From contig NZ_CP015249.1 of assembly GCF_001632775.1 (NCBI RefSeq), forward strand, positions 1,592,686 to 1,656,685: a stretch of DNA of 64,000 nt, written 5' to 3'. The notes under the pieces were generated by a model. It was given only the letters and a program-made list of their open reading frames with translations. It was not told the DNA's origin and ran no database searches. Both the position numbers and the translations under genes were made by a program. Shown one piece after another: positions 1 through 8,958 of this stretch (within the stretch, counting starts at the first letter, position 1; each line of letters begins with the position of its first letter). This DNA comes from Dokdonella koreensis DS-123. GTDB lineage: Bacteria; Pseudomonadota; Gammaproteobacteria; Xanthomonadales; Rhodanobacteraceae.

Positions 1-2
1 AG

Positions 3-818
3 AACACCAAGAAGGGCGGCGGCAACCAGATCACGCTGAGCCTGGCGCAGCCGATGAACGACGGCGGCTGGTCGTGGATGGCGGCCTACACCCACACCCA
101 GGCCAAGGAAGTCAGCCCGCTGACCAGCTCGCAGAACACCTCGAACTGGAACAACACGCTGATCTACCAGGCGAACGAGGACGTCGCCTACGACTCGCGC
201 TACGCGTTCAAGCACCGCGTCACCGGCGTGCTGACGAAGGAGTTCAACTTCTTCGGCGACAACAAGACCACCGCCTCGCTGGTCTACGAAGGCCGCACCG
301 GCCGTCCGTACAGCTACGTGTTCTGGAACGACGTCAACGGCGACGGCCGCTCGTTCAACGACCTGTTCTACGTGCCGTCCGGCCCGGGCGACGTGATCTT
401 CCGCAACCCGGCCGAGGAAGCGGCGTTCTTCGAGTGGCTGGCCGATCATCCGGAAGTGGCGCGCTACGGCGGCCGCGTGATGCCGGCCAACGCGATGCGC
501 GCCGGCTGGCTGAACATGTTCGACCTGCGCTTCAGCCAGGAGCTGCCCGGCTTCTTCGACGGGCACAAGGCCGAGTTCTGGTTCGACATCATGAACGTCG
601 GCAACCTGCTCAATAAGAAGTGGGGCCAGATCGACGACGCCGGCTTCAACTCGAACCTGGCGGTCGCCAACTTCGCCGGTATCGACCCGGAGACCGGCCG
701 CTACGTCTACCGCTTCACCGGTGCGCAGCGCCTGACCACGCAGGAAGTCAACGGCGACGGCGTCAACACCGGCGTGTCGCGCTGGTCGGTGCAGGTCGGT
801 TTCCGCTACCGCTTCTGA
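3..818 (+). CDS. TonB-dependent receptor, Oar-like, C-terminal part (5' truncated by window)
   Basis: The reading frame is open from the window edge, so only the last 271 residues are present. The fragment alternates aromatic and polar residues as in outer-membrane beta-strands, has Asn/Asp/Gly-rich loops (for example DVNGDGRSFNDLF), and ends in FRYRF with a terminal Phe, the usual signal for assembly by the BAM complex. Such loops and the closing strand are typical of the large Oar/carboxypeptidase-regulatory-like TonB receptors common in Xanthomonadales, which import siderophores, peptides or glycans across the outer membrane. The plug and signal peptide lie outside the window, so the substrate cannot be inferred. 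A strong hairpin with a T-run follows the stop codon. Confidence 0.8.
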   Translation, partial: NTKKGGGNQITLSLAQPMNDGGWSWMAAYTHTQAKEVSPLTSSQNTSNWNNTLIYQANEDVAYDSRYAFKHRVTGVLTKEFNFFGDNKTTASLVYEGRTGRPYSYVFWNDVNGDGRSFNDLFYVPSGPGDVIFRNPAEEAAFFEWLADHPEVARYGGRVMPANAMRAGWLNMFDLRFSQELPGFFDGHKAEFWFDIMNVGNLLNKKWGQIDDAGFNSNLAVANFAGIDPETGRYVYRFTGAQRLTTQEVNGDGVNTGVSRWSVQVGFRYRF

Positions 819-841
819 CCCGACGGGTTTCCGCTCCGAAC

Positions 842-875
842 GGCCGGCGTCCGCGAGGACGCCGGCCTTTTCTTT
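842..875 (+). terminator. Rho-independent terminator after the TonB receptor
   Basis: A perfect 11-bp GC-rich stem (GGCCGGCGTCC with its complement) closes a GCGA tetraloop and is followed by TTTTCTTT. It lies 24 bases after the receptor stop codon. This is one of the few hairpins in the window with a clear T-tract. Confidence 0.85.
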
Positions 876-950
876 GTGCGCCGCCGCGTTCGCGCGCCCG
901 GCGGGCAGCCGTTGTACGATGACCGGTCCCAGCCGCGCTTTCGAGACACG

Positions 951-2345
951 ATGACTCACGCATCCGCCGGACATCCGGCCATTTCCACGGTCAGTGCACG
1001 CCTGGCGCCGGCGCCGGGGCTCGACATCCTCTCGCGCCACGAAGTGGCACGCCTGCGTGACGCCAGCGCCGGCGGCCTGCATCCGCTGCTGCGCCGGTGC
1101 GCGCTGGCCGTGCTGACCCAGGGCAGCGACAGCGACGACGCCCGGGCGCTGCTGGAGCGCTACCCGGATTTCGACATCCAGATCCTGCAGCAGGACCGCG
1201 GACTCAAGGTCGAGCTGATCAACGCGCCGGCCCAGGCCTTCGTCGACGGCCGCATCATCCGCGGCGTCAACGAGCTGCTGCACGCAGTGATCCGCGACAT
1301 CGTCTACATCTCGGCGCAGATGGAGGCCGAGGCGTTCGACCTCGACAGCTCGGTCGGCATCACCCATGCGGTGTTCGAGATCCTGCGCAACGCACGCGTG
1401 CTGCGCGCGAACGTGGACCCCAATCTGGTGGTGTGCTGGGGCGGTCACTCGATCCCGCGCGGCGAGTACGACTACACCAAGCAGGTCGGCTACCAGGTCG
1501 GGCTGCGCGGGCTGGACATCTGCACCGGCTGCGGACCGGGGGCGATGAAGGGGCCGATGAAGGGCGCGACGATCGCCCATGCCAAGCAGCGCCGCCGCAC
1601 CAACCGCTACATCGGCATCACCGAGCCGGGCATCATCGCCGCCGAGTCGCCGAACCCGATCGTCAACCACCTAGTCATCATGCCGGACATCGAGAAGCGG
1701 CTGGAGGCCTTCGTCCGCATCTCGCATGCGATCGTCGTGTTCCCGGGCGGCGTCGGCACCGCCGAGGAGATCCTCTACCTGCTGGGCATCCTGCTGCACC
1801 CCGCCAATGCGGCGATGCCGTTTCCGCTGATCTTCACCGGCCCGCGCGAATCGGCGGCCTATTTCGAGCAGATCGACCGCTTCCTGCGGCTGGCGCTGGG
1901 CGACCAGGTCGGCGAGCGCTACCGCATCATCGTCGACGACCCGGCCGCCGTCGGTCGCGAAGTCGCCAAGGGCGTCGAGCGCGTGCGCAGCTTCCGGCTC
2001 GACAACAAGGATGCGTTCTTCTTCAACTGGGCGCTGCAGATCGAGCAGGATTTCCAGGTGCCGTTCCGGCCGAGCCACGAGGCGATGGCCGCGCTCAACC
2101 TGCACCGCGACCAGCCGGCGCACCGCCTGGCCGCCGACCTGCGCCGGGCGTTCTCCGGCATCGTCGCGGGCAACGTCAAGGAAGAGGGCATGCGCGCGAT
2201 CGAGCGCTTCGGCCCGTTCGAGATCGACGGCGACCGCGAGGTGATGCAGGCGCTCGACGCGATGCTGGCCAGTTTCGTGGTGCAGCAGCGCATGAAGCTG
2301 CCGGGTACCCGCTACGAGCCGTGCTATCGCATACGGGTGGATTGA
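951..2345 (+). CDS. ppnN: Pyrimidine/purine nucleotide 5'-monophosphate nucleosidase (LOG family)
   Basis: The 464-residue product matches E. coli PpnN (YgdH, 454 aa) along its length. It cleaves nucleoside monophosphates to base and ribose 5-phosphate, and E. coli PpnN is controlled by (p)ppGpp. Visible landmarks are CWGGHSI, CTGCGPGAMKGPMKGA and the LOG/lysine-decarboxylase-like signature PGGVGTAEEILYLLGIL, with a conserved end (RMKLPGTRYEPCY). The frame is open further upstream to an ATG at 876, but the chosen ATG begins MTHASAGHPA and gives the family length, while the extra 25 residues are Arg-rich and unlike the family. Only a weak GAG precedes the start. It is a single gene between the terminator and an exporter gene. 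Confidence 0.93.
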   Translation: MTHASAGHPAISTVSARLAPAPGLDILSRHEVARLRDASAGGLHPLLRRCALAVLTQGSDSDDARALLERYPDFDIQILQQDRGLKVELINAPAQAFVDGRIIRGVNELLHAVIRDIVYISAQMEAEAFDLDSSVGITHAVFEILRNARVLRANVDPNLVVCWGGHSIPRGEYDYTKQVGYQVGLRGLDICTGCGPGAMKGPMKGATIAHAKQRRRTNRYIGITEPGIIAAESPNPIVNHLVIMPDIEKRLEAFVRISHAIVVFPGGVGTAEEILYLLGILLHPANAAMPFPLIFTGPRESAAYFEQIDRFLRLALGDQVGERYRIIVDDPAAVGREVAKGVERVRSFRLDNKDAFFFNWALQIEQDFQVPFRPSHEAMAALNLHRDQPAHRLAADLRRAFSGIVAGNVKEEGMRAIERFGPFEIDGDREVMQALDAMLASFVVQQRMKLPGTRYEPCYRIRVD

Positions 2346-2376
2346 CGCCCCGCCGATCGCTTCGTTCCGGTCCCCG

Positions 2377-3270
2377 ATGCTCGCCCGCACGCGCGCCCAC
2401 TGGCAGATCCATTTCTGCGTCCTGCTGTGGGGCTTCACGGCCATCCTCGGCAAGCTGATCACGCTGCCGGCGCTGGCCCTGGTCTGGTGGCGCATGCTGA
2501 TCGTGGTCGCGGTCCTGCTGGCGCTGCCCTGGGTGTGGCGGGGCCTGGCCCGCATGCCGCCTCGCCTGGTGCTGGCCTATGCCGGTATCGGTGTGCTGGT
2601 GGCGCTGCACTGGCTGACGTTCTACGGCGCGATCAAACTCGCCAACGCCTCGGTGGCGGCCACCTGCATCGCATTGGCGCCGGTCTTCCTGGCGCTGGTC
2701 GAGCCGCTGGTCGCGCGCCGGCGCTTCGATTGGCGCGAACTGCTGATCGGGGTCGCCGTGGTGCCGGGCGTCGCCCTGGTGGTCGGCGGCATTCCGGCGG
2801 CGATGCGGCAGGGCGTGGTAGTGGGCATCGTTTCGGCCCTGCTGGTGGCGCTGTTCGGGTCGTTGAACAAGCGCCTGGTCGAACAGGCCGACCCGCTGCC
2901 GGTCACCTGCGTCGAGCTCGGCGCAGGCACCCTGTTCCTGACCGGGCTGGCGCTGCTCTGGCCCGGGGCCGGGTCCAGCTTCGCGGTGCCCGGCGGCAGC
3001 GATGCGGTGCTGCTGCTGGTGCTCGCGCTGGCCTGCACGCTGCTGCCGTTCGCGCTCTCGCTGGTCGCGCTGCGTCACCTGAGCGCGTTCTCCGCGCAGC
3101 TGGCGGTCAATCTGGAGCCGGTGTACGCGGTGGTGCTGGCGATCGTGCTGCTCGGCGAGCAGCACGAGCTGGGCCGCGCGTTCTACCTCGGCGTCGCGAT
3201 CATCGTCGGTGCGGTGTTCATCCATCCGCTGCTGGTGGCCCGTCAGACGGTGGCGCGGGAGCGGGCGTAA
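2377..3270 (+). CDS. EamA-family (DMT superfamily) transporter
   Basis: The 297-residue, very hydrophobic protein has about ten predicted membrane segments in two EamA repeats (roughly 10-140 and 150-285). The typical repeat ending is present near the C-terminus (QLAVNLEPVYAVVLAIVLLG). This superfamily exports amino acids, nucleotide precursors or other small metabolites across the inner membrane, and the substrate cannot be told from sequence. The gene starts 31 bases after ppnN and could share its transcript. No strong ribosome-binding site precedes the ATG. The VOC gene follows after 35 bases. Confidence 0.85.
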   Translation: MLARTRAHWQIHFCVLLWGFTAILGKLITLPALALVWWRMLIVVAVLLALPWVWRGLARMPPRLVLAYAGIGVLVALHWLTFYGAIKLANASVAATCIALAPVFLALVEPLVARRRFDWRELLIGVAVVPGVALVVGGIPAAMRQGVVVGIVSALLVALFGSLNKRLVEQADPLPVTCVELGAGTLFLTGLALLWPGAGSSFAVPGGSDAVLLLVLALACTLLPFALSLVALRHLSAFSAQLAVNLEPVYAVVLAIVLLGEQHELGRAFYLGVAIIVGAVFIHPLLVARQTVARERA

Positions 3271-3305
3271 GATCGGCGCCTTCATCCGGTTTCGAGGAGC
3301 GCGCC

Positions 3306-3722
3306 ATGCCCGAACACGGTTCAACGATCATTCCCTGCCTGCGCTACCGCAACGCGCTCGAAGCGATCCAGTGGCTGTGTCGCGCCTTCGGTTTCCAGAA
3401 GCACGCCGTCTATGCCGACGGCGAGGTCGTCCACCACGCCCAGCTCGTCCACGGCGCCGGCATGATCATGCTCGGCTCGGTCGAGAACCGGGGCGAATGG
3501 GGCACGCACATGGCCCAGCCCGACGAGGTCGGCGGGCGCGAGACGCAGAGCTGCTGCGTCGTCGTCCCCGATGCCGATGCGCACTACGCCCGCGCGAAGG
3601 CGGCCGGTGCGGCGATCGTCATCGACATCGCCGACCAGGGCTACGGAGGGCGCGGCTATGCCTGCCGCGACCCGGAAGGGCACCTGTGGTGGTTCGGCAG
3701 CTACGATCCCTGGCGCACCTGA
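3306..3722 (+). CDS. VOC-family (glyoxalase/bleomycin-resistance-like) protein
   Basis: This 138-residue single-domain protein has the paired beta-alpha-beta-beta-beta layout of the vicinal-oxygen-chelate fold. It begins IIPCLRYRNALEAIQWLCRAFGF and ends with the characteristic CRDPEGHLWWFGSYDPW. Many PhnB-like and glyoxalase-like proteins share this pattern. The family includes metal-dependent enzymes and drug-binding proteins, and no specific substrate can be assigned. A clear GAGGAG ribosome-binding site sits 6 bases before the chosen ATG. A frame open far upstream of this start overlaps the EamA gene and is a shadow. Confidence 0.82.
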   Translation: MPEHGSTIIPCLRYRNALEAIQWLCRAFGFQKHAVYADGEVVHHAQLVHGAGMIMLGSVENRGEWGTHMAQPDEVGGRETQSCCVVVPDADAHYARAKAAGAAIVIDIADQGYGGRGYACRDPEGHLWWFGSYDPWRT

Positions 3723-3737
3723 GCGGATCGCGTCACC

Positions 3738-3777
3738 GGGGCGGCTCGCGAGGCGGCCGGCACGAGCGGGCCGCCCC
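3738..3777. terminator. Inverted repeat between convergent genes
   Basis: GGGGCGGC and its exact complement GCCGCCCC flank a 24-base centre in the short gap between the convergent VOC and peptide-transporter genes. It has no T-tract. It is probably a shared terminator-like hairpin. Confidence 0.45.
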
Positions 3778-3783
3778 GCCGGT

Positions 3784-5358
3784 TCAGGCGGTGCGGTAGT
3801 TGTCCACCTCGCGGTAGCGGCGCGCGTAGAGGCCGAAGGCCAATGCCGCGAGCAGGGCGAAACCGGCGAAGAAGAACATCAGGAAGGCCGCCTCGCTGAG
3901 GCCTGTACGTTCGATCGAACCGATGACGGTATCGTTGCGCACCGCGGCGTTGGCCAGCAGCACCCAGAGGTTGCCGATCGTCGTGGTCAGGTTCCAGAAG
4001 CTCATGATGACGCCCTTCATCGCGGCCGGCGCCTGGCTGTAGGCGAATTCCAGGCCGGTCGCCGAGACCAGCACCTCGCCGAAGGTCAGCAGCGCATACG
4101 GCAGCACCTGCCACAGGATCGACAGCGGGTCGCCGCCGTCGATCGCCAACTGGAAGCCGCCGGCGGCGATCCAGGCCAGGCCGCTGAACACGATGCCGAC
4201 GGTCATCCGCCGCAGCGCGGTCGGCTCGTAGCCCAGGCGCCGCAAGGCCGGATACAGCACCAGGTTGTTGAACGGGATCAGGATCATCACCAGCAGCGGA
4301 TTCAGCAGCTGCATCTGGGCCGGCTGGTTGAGCCATTCGGGCAGCCAGCCGGGGATCGCCATCTGGTTGCCCTGCAGGATCCAGGTGGATGCCTTCTGGT
4401 CGAACAGCGACCAGAACGGCGTCACCAGGGCGAAGATCACCAGCACCCGCAGGACCGCCCGCACGCCGTCGACGGCGCTGTCGGGATGGTGGTCGCGTGC
4501 GCGGTCGAGCTGCATCCAGGCACCGCCGCCGATGCCGGCGAGGAACACGACCAGCGCGATGCAGGCGGCGATGACGAAGCCGAGTGCCGGGATCAGCGCG
4601 AACGAGGCCAGCGCCAGCACGATGCTGGCGACGGCGGTCCACAGGCCGGGCCGGCCGGCGCCGGGGCGCCGGGCCAGCAGCGCCGAGCGCACCACGCGCG
4701 AGAACGAATCGGGATTGGCCGGTGCCGGCGGCACCAGCACGTACTGCCGGCGGCCGGACCAGAACACGATCGTGGCGACCAGCATCAGCAGGCCCGGGAT
4801 GCCGAAGGCCACGGCCGGTCCGTAGCTGCGCAGGAAGATCGGCATCAGCATCGACGCGAACAGCGAGCCGAAATTGATGATCCAGTAGAACGCGTCGAAG
4901 ACCACCTTGGCCAGGTGCTTGTTCGACTGCGTGAACTGGTCGCCGACGAACGAGGCGACCAGCGGCTTGATGCCGCCGGCGCCGAGGGCGATCAGGCCCA
5001 GGCCCATGAAGAAGCCGGTGCGGTTGTCCTCGAAGATCGCCAGGCAGGCGTGGCCCATGCAGTAGATCAGGCTGAACCAGAGAATGGTCCGGTACTTGCC
5101 GAGCAGGCGGTCGGCGATCAGTCCGCCCAGCAACGGGAAGAAGTACACGCCGATCATGAAGGTGTGGAACACGTCCTTGGCTGCGCCGGGCCGGTCGGCT
5201 TCGGGCAGTTGCAGCAGCAGGGAGGTGATCAGGAACGGCGTCAGGATGTTGCGCATGCCGTAGAAGCTGAAGCGCTCGCAGCCTTCGTTGCCGATGATGA
5301 AAGGGATCTGGCGCGGCAGGCGCGCGGCCGGAGCGGTCGCGGGGAGGGCTTGGGTCAT
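3784..5358 (-). CDS. POT/PTR2-family proton-coupled oligopeptide transporter
   Basis: The 524-residue protein has 12 or more membrane segments and the POT signature ExxERF near the N-terminus ([17 protein letters not shown]), which takes part in proton coupling. Conserved [15 protein letters not shown] and late segments such as [13 protein letters not shown] confirm the family. It imports di- and tripeptides with protons across the inner membrane. The ATG beginning MTQALPA was chosen because it gives the family N-terminus and is preceded by AGGATT. The longer upstream open frame is Arg/Pro-rich and not conserved. It is a single gene, convergent with the VOC gene and divergent from the YaiI gene. 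Confidence 0.92.
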   Translation of the reverse strand: MTQALPATAPAARLPRQIPFIIGNEGCERFSFYGMRNILTPFLITSLLLQLPEADRPGAAKDVFHTFMIGVYFFPLLGGLIADRLLGKYRTILWFSLIYCMGHACLAIFEDNRTGFFMGLGLIALGAGGIKPLVASFVGDQFTQSNKHLAKVVFDAFYWIINFGSLFASMLMPIFLRSYGPAVAFGIPGLLMLVATIVFWSGRRQYVLVPPAPANPDSFSRVVRSALLARRPGAGRPGLWTAVASIVLALASFALIPALGFVIAACIALVVFLAGIGGGAWMQLDRARDHHPDSAVDGVRAVLRVLVIFALVTPFWSLFDQKASTWILQGNQMAIPGWLPEWLNQPAQMQLLNPLLVMILIPFNNLVLYPALRRLGYEPTALRRMTVGIVFSGLAWIAAGGFQLAIDGGDPLSILWQVLPYALLTFGEVLVSATGLEFAYSQAPAAMKGVIMSFWNLTTTIGNLWVLLANAAVRNDTVIGSIERTGLSEAAFLMFFFAGFALLAALAFGLYARRYREVDNYRTA

Positions 5359-5540
5359 CCGGAATCCTGGGCTGCGGGACGGGACGGCCGCCGTGCACGG
5401 CAGACCGGTGGCGGGAGTGTGCGCAAAAGTCGGCGCCGGCGAAAGTCGCCCGGCCGGCCCCGGTCGTGCCTTGGCCTGCCGGTGTCCGGACGCGGTTACC
5501 ATCGCGGCCGTGGTGGCGCCGGTGCGCCGGGAGTGATGCG

Positions 5541-5993
5541 ATGTCGATCTGGGTGGACGCGGACGCCTGTCCGAACGCGATCAAGGAAATCCTGTTCCGG
5601 GCCGCCGAGCGGGCGCAAATTCCGGTCGTGCTGGTCGCCAATCAGTGGCTGCGTACGCCGCCGTCACGCTTCATTCGCGCGATCCAGGTGCCGGCCGGCC
5701 TCGACGTGGCCGACAGCGAGATCGTGCAGCGGGCGGCACCGGGCGACCTGGTGGTGACGGCCGACATCCCGCTGGCCGCGCGCGTGCTCGAGAAGGGCGT
5801 GCTGGCACTCGACCCGCGCGGTGAGCTGCATACCGCCGACACGATCGGCCAGCGCCTGGCGATGCGCAACTTCATGGACGAGCTGCGCGGTTCGGGCGTC
5901 GATACCGGTGGCCCGCCGGCGCTCGGTGCGCGCGACCGGCAGGCGTTCGCCAACCAGCTCGATCGCTGGCTGGCGCAGCGTGGTACGGCATAG
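5541..5993 (+). CDS. YaiI/YqxD family (DUF188) protein
   Basis: The 150-residue protein begins [18 protein letters not shown], the hallmark of the UPF0178/YaiI family. It continues with the conserved Asp-containing segments [15 protein letters not shown] and [13 protein letters not shown]. The fold resembles PIN/NYN-type nucleases, with acidic residues placed like a metal site, but the biological role is not established. Length agrees with the E. coli homologue (about 152 aa). A GGGAG ribosome-binding site precedes the ATG. The hutU gene is convergent about 100 bases downstream. Confidence 0.9.
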   Translation: MSIWVDADACPNAIKEILFRAAERAQIPVVLVANQWLRTPPSRFIRAIQVPAGLDVADSEIVQRAAPGDLVVTADIPLAARVLEKGVLALDPRGELHTADTIGQRLAMRNFMDELRGSGVDTGGPPALGARDRQAFANQLDRWLAQRGTA

Positions 5994-6099
5994 AACGGCC
6001 GGAGGCAGCCGCTTCAGCGGGTGCGGCCACGCCCTGTATCGCCCGCAGCCAGCGCGATCGCCCACAGCACCGGCATCCGAGCGGCGTTGCGCAGCGCGG

Positions 6100-7773
6100 T
6101 CACAGCATCGGCAGCCGCAGGCCCTGCGCCCGCGCGCACTCGATCGCGATCGGGTAGCCGGCATCGGCATGGCGCATCACGCCGGTGCCCGGATCGTTCC
6201 AGAGCACGCGTGCGAGGCGCCGGTCCGCGGCCTCGCTGCCGTCGCAGACGATGACCACGCCGCTGTGCTGGGAATAGCCCATGCCGACGCCGCCGCCGTG
6301 GTGCAGCGAGACCCAGGTGGCGCCGCCGGCGACATTGAGCATCGCGTTGAGCAGGGGCCAGTCGGACACCGCATCGGAGCCGTCGCGCATCGCCTCGGTC
6401 TCGCGGTTGGGGCTGGCCACCGAGCCCGAATCGAGGTGGTCGCGGCCGATCACCACCGGCGCCTTCAGCTCGCCGCTGCGCACCATCGCGTTGAACGCCA
6501 GGCCCAGCTTGTGGCGCAGGCCCAGCCCCACCCAGCAGATCCGCGCCGGCAGGCCCTGGAAGCTGATCCGTTCGCGCGCCATGTCGAGCCAGCGGTGCAG
6601 GTGCGGGTCGTCGGGAATCAGTTCCTTGACCTTGGCATCGGTCCGGTAGATGTCCTCCGGATCGCCCGACAGCGCGACCCAGCGAAACGGGCCGACGCCG
6701 CGGCAGAACAGCGGGCGCACGTAGGCGGGCACGAAGCCGGGGAAGTCGAACGCGTTCGTGCAGCCCTCGTCCTTGGCCATCTGGCGGATGTTGTTGCCGT
6801 AGTCGACGGTCGGGATGCCCTGTTGATGGAAGGCCAGCATCGCCTCGACGTGGACGCGCATCGATTTCTTCGCCGCGTCGCGGACGGCGTCGGGGTCGGT
6901 GGTCTGCTCGGCCAGCCAGCGCTCGACGCTCCAGCCGACCGGCAGGTAGCCGTGCACCGGATCGTGGGCGCTGGTCTGGTCGGTCACGGCGTCCGGCCGG
7001 ACGCCGCGGCGGACCAGCTCGGGCAGGATCTCGGCGGCATTGCCGAGCAGGGCGATCGACTTGGCCTCGCCGGCGCGCGTGTAGGCGCCGATGCGCGCCA
7101 GGGCGTCGTCGAGGTCGGCGGCCTGCTCGTCGACGTAGCGCGTCTTCAGCCGGAAGTCGATGCGGCTCTGCTGGCATTCGATCGTCAGGCTGCAGGCACC
7201 GGCCAGCGAGGCGGCCAGCGGCTGGGCGCCGCCCATGCCGCCGAGGCCGGCGGTCAGGATCCAGCGTCCGGCCAGGCTCCCGCCATAGTGCTGGCGCCCG
7301 AGCTCGACGAAGGTCTCGTAGGTGCCCTGGACGATCCCCTGCGAGCCGATGTAGATCCACGAACCGGCCGTCATCTGGCCGTACATCATCAGGCCCTTGC
7401 GGTCGAGCGCGTTGAAGTGCTCCCAGGTGGCCCAGTGCGGCACCAGGTTCGAGTTGGCGATCAGCACCCGTGGCGCATCGGCGTGGCTCGGGAACACGCC
7501 GACCGGCTTGCCGGACTGGACCAGCAGCGTCTCGTCGTCGCCGAGCGTGCGCAGCGTGTCCAGGATCGCGTCGTAGCAGGCCCAGTCACGCGCCGCGCGG
7601 CCGATGCCGCCGTAGACGACGAGGGCCGCCGGATTCTCGGCGACGTCCGGATCGAGGTTGTTCTGCAGCATGCGGAACGGCGCCTCGGTCAGCCAGCTGC
7701 GGCAGCTCAGGTTGCTGCCGCGCGGCGCGCGGATCGTGCGGGCGGGATCGAGGCGGTTGCCGGGGACGGACAT
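6100..7773 (-). CDS. hutU: Urocanate hydratase
   Basis: The 557-residue product is full length for urocanase, the second step of histidine degradation, which converts urocanate to imidazolonepropionate using a tightly bound NAD as electrophile. Visible family segments include [31 protein letters not shown] and [16 protein letters not shown] (with the conserved Cys). Near the end, the Gly-rich [13 protein letters not shown] is conserved. The ATG is preceded by GGAG. The other hut genes (hutH, hutI, hutG) are not in this window, so the pathway is split or continues elsewhere. A secreted-protein gene is divergently placed upstream. Confidence 0.97.
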   Translation of the reverse strand: MSVPGNRLDPARTIRAPRGSNLSCRSWLTEAPFRMLQNNLDPDVAENPAALVVYGGIGRAARDWACYDAILDTLRTLGDDETLLVQSGKPVGVFPSHADAPRVLIANSNLVPHWATWEHFNALDRKGLMMYGQMTAGSWIYIGSQGIVQGTYETFVELGRQHYGGSLAGRWILTAGLGGMGGAQPLAASLAGACSLTIECQQSRIDFRLKTRYVDEQAADLDDALARIGAYTRAGEAKSIALLGNAAEILPELVRRGVRPDAVTDQTSAHDPVHGYLPVGWSVERWLAEQTTDPDAVRDAAKKSMRVHVEAMLAFHQQGIPTVDYGNNIRQMAKDEGCTNAFDFPGFVPAYVRPLFCRGVGPFRWVALSGDPEDIYRTDAKVKELIPDDPHLHRWLDMARERISFQGLPARICWVGLGLRHKLGLAFNAMVRSGELKAPVVIGRDHLDSGSVASPNRETEAMRDGSDAVSDWPLLNAMLNVAGGATWVSLHHGGGVGMGYSQHSGVVIVCDGSEAADRRLARVLWNDPGTGVMRHADAGYPIAIECARAQGLRLPML

Positions 7774-7895
7774 CGGGTTCTCCGAAACGGGCCAAAACGC
7801 GATTATCGCCCGGCGGCGCGGTTTGTCGCATTGGGGTTTCCGGCACGGATTTCCGTAGAGGGAAGGAAGTGGTCCTGCTCCCTGGAGATCGTGCG

Positions 7896-8945
7896 ATGCG
7901 TGTGTCCTGGCCGCTGTTGTGCCTGTCGCTGCTGGCCGGCTCCCTGCCCAGCGCCCGCGCCGAAGTCCTGGTCGGCGGCTTCTCGCCGTGGGACAGCCCC
8001 AGTCATCCGTTGAGCGCGTTCGCCAGCGATGCGCAGGGCGGCGAGGCGCCGCTGCGGCGCCTGGAGGGGCCGGCGACGCAGCTGGTGTCGCCCGCGTTCG
8101 GCATCTACGAACCCGGCGAAGGCGTCATCTACGTGTCGGATTTCTACGGCGAAGCCGTACGCGTCTATCGCGCCCATGCCGGCGGCGACAGCGCGCCGCT
8201 ACGGGTGTTGAACCCCGCGTCGCTCGGACAGACCCGGGCCAGTGCGCCGATCCCCGCCCACGGCGAACTGATGGTCATCGCCACCAACTGCTGCATCTAC
8301 ACCTATGCGCTGGACGCGAGCGGCACCGAGGCGCAGCCCCTGCGCCGGATCGGCTGGGGTGGCCTGCCCGGCAGCCTGACCCAGCTCGGCAATCCGACGG
8401 CGCTGACCTACCTGCCTGCCACGGACGAGGTCGCGGTGATCGACCTCGCTTCCGATGGGGCGTTCCAGGTCGTGTTCCATGCCCGCACCGCCGAGAACTA
8501 CGTCGCGCCGACCCGCGTGCTCAAGAGCGCCCATACCGCCGCCGCCCGGGGCCTGGCGCACGATCCGGCCGCCGGCACGCTGATGCTGCTGGTCGAGGAG
8601 ACCACCGTGGACGGCCGGCGCGGCGCGATCCGCGTCTTCGACGCGAACGCCGCCGGCACCGATGCGCCGTTGCGCACGATCGCGGGCGCGGCGACGCAGC
8701 TGGCGATTCCCGGTTCCGACTATCTGACCGGGCTGGGATTCGACGCGGATCTCGATCGCATGATGGTCGGCGTCGGCGGCAATCCCGATCCGGCCAACAA
8801 CCGCGTCGTCGTCTTCGCGGCCGCCGCCGCCGGCGACGCGGCACCGATCCAGGTCCTGGCGGGGCCGACGCTCGGTCCCGGCACGATCGGCACGCCGTTC
8901 GCCGTGCCGGACGACAGCCTGCTGCGCGACGGTTTCGACGGCTGA
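7896..8945 (+). CDS. Secreted repeat protein (possible beta-propeller) with IFADGFE-like C-terminal tail
   Basis: A 349-residue exported protein with a signal peptide at 1-22 (cleavage near ARA-EV). The mature part consists of repeated units in which 'DAPLR/APLRVL' alternates with 'GTDA/GDSA' (for example [32 protein letters not shown]). This pattern suggests a propeller or YncE-like repeat. No catalytic motif was recognised. The last residues, LLRDGFDG, resemble the tails of four other secreted proteins in the window. A GGAG lies 8 bases before the ATG. A longer open frame upstream overlaps hutU antisense and was not used. The function is unknown. Confidence 0.8.
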   Translation: MRVSWPLLCLSLLAGSLPSARAEVLVGGFSPWDSPSHPLSAFASDAQGGEAPLRRLEGPATQLVSPAFGIYEPGEGVIYVSDFYGEAVRVYRAHAGGDSAPLRVLNPASLGQTRASAPIPAHGELMVIATNCCIYTYALDASGTEAQPLRRIGWGGLPGSLTQLGNPTALTYLPATDEVAVIDLASDGAFQVVFHARTAENYVAPTRVLKSAHTAAARGLAHDPAAGTLMLLVEETTVDGRRGAIRVFDANAAGTDAPLRTIAGAATQLAIPGSDYLTGLGFDADLDRMMVGVGGNPDPANNRVVVFAAAAAGDAAPIQVLAGPTLGPGTIGTPFAVPDDSLLRDGFDG

Positions 8946-8958
8946 CGCCGCGCCGCGC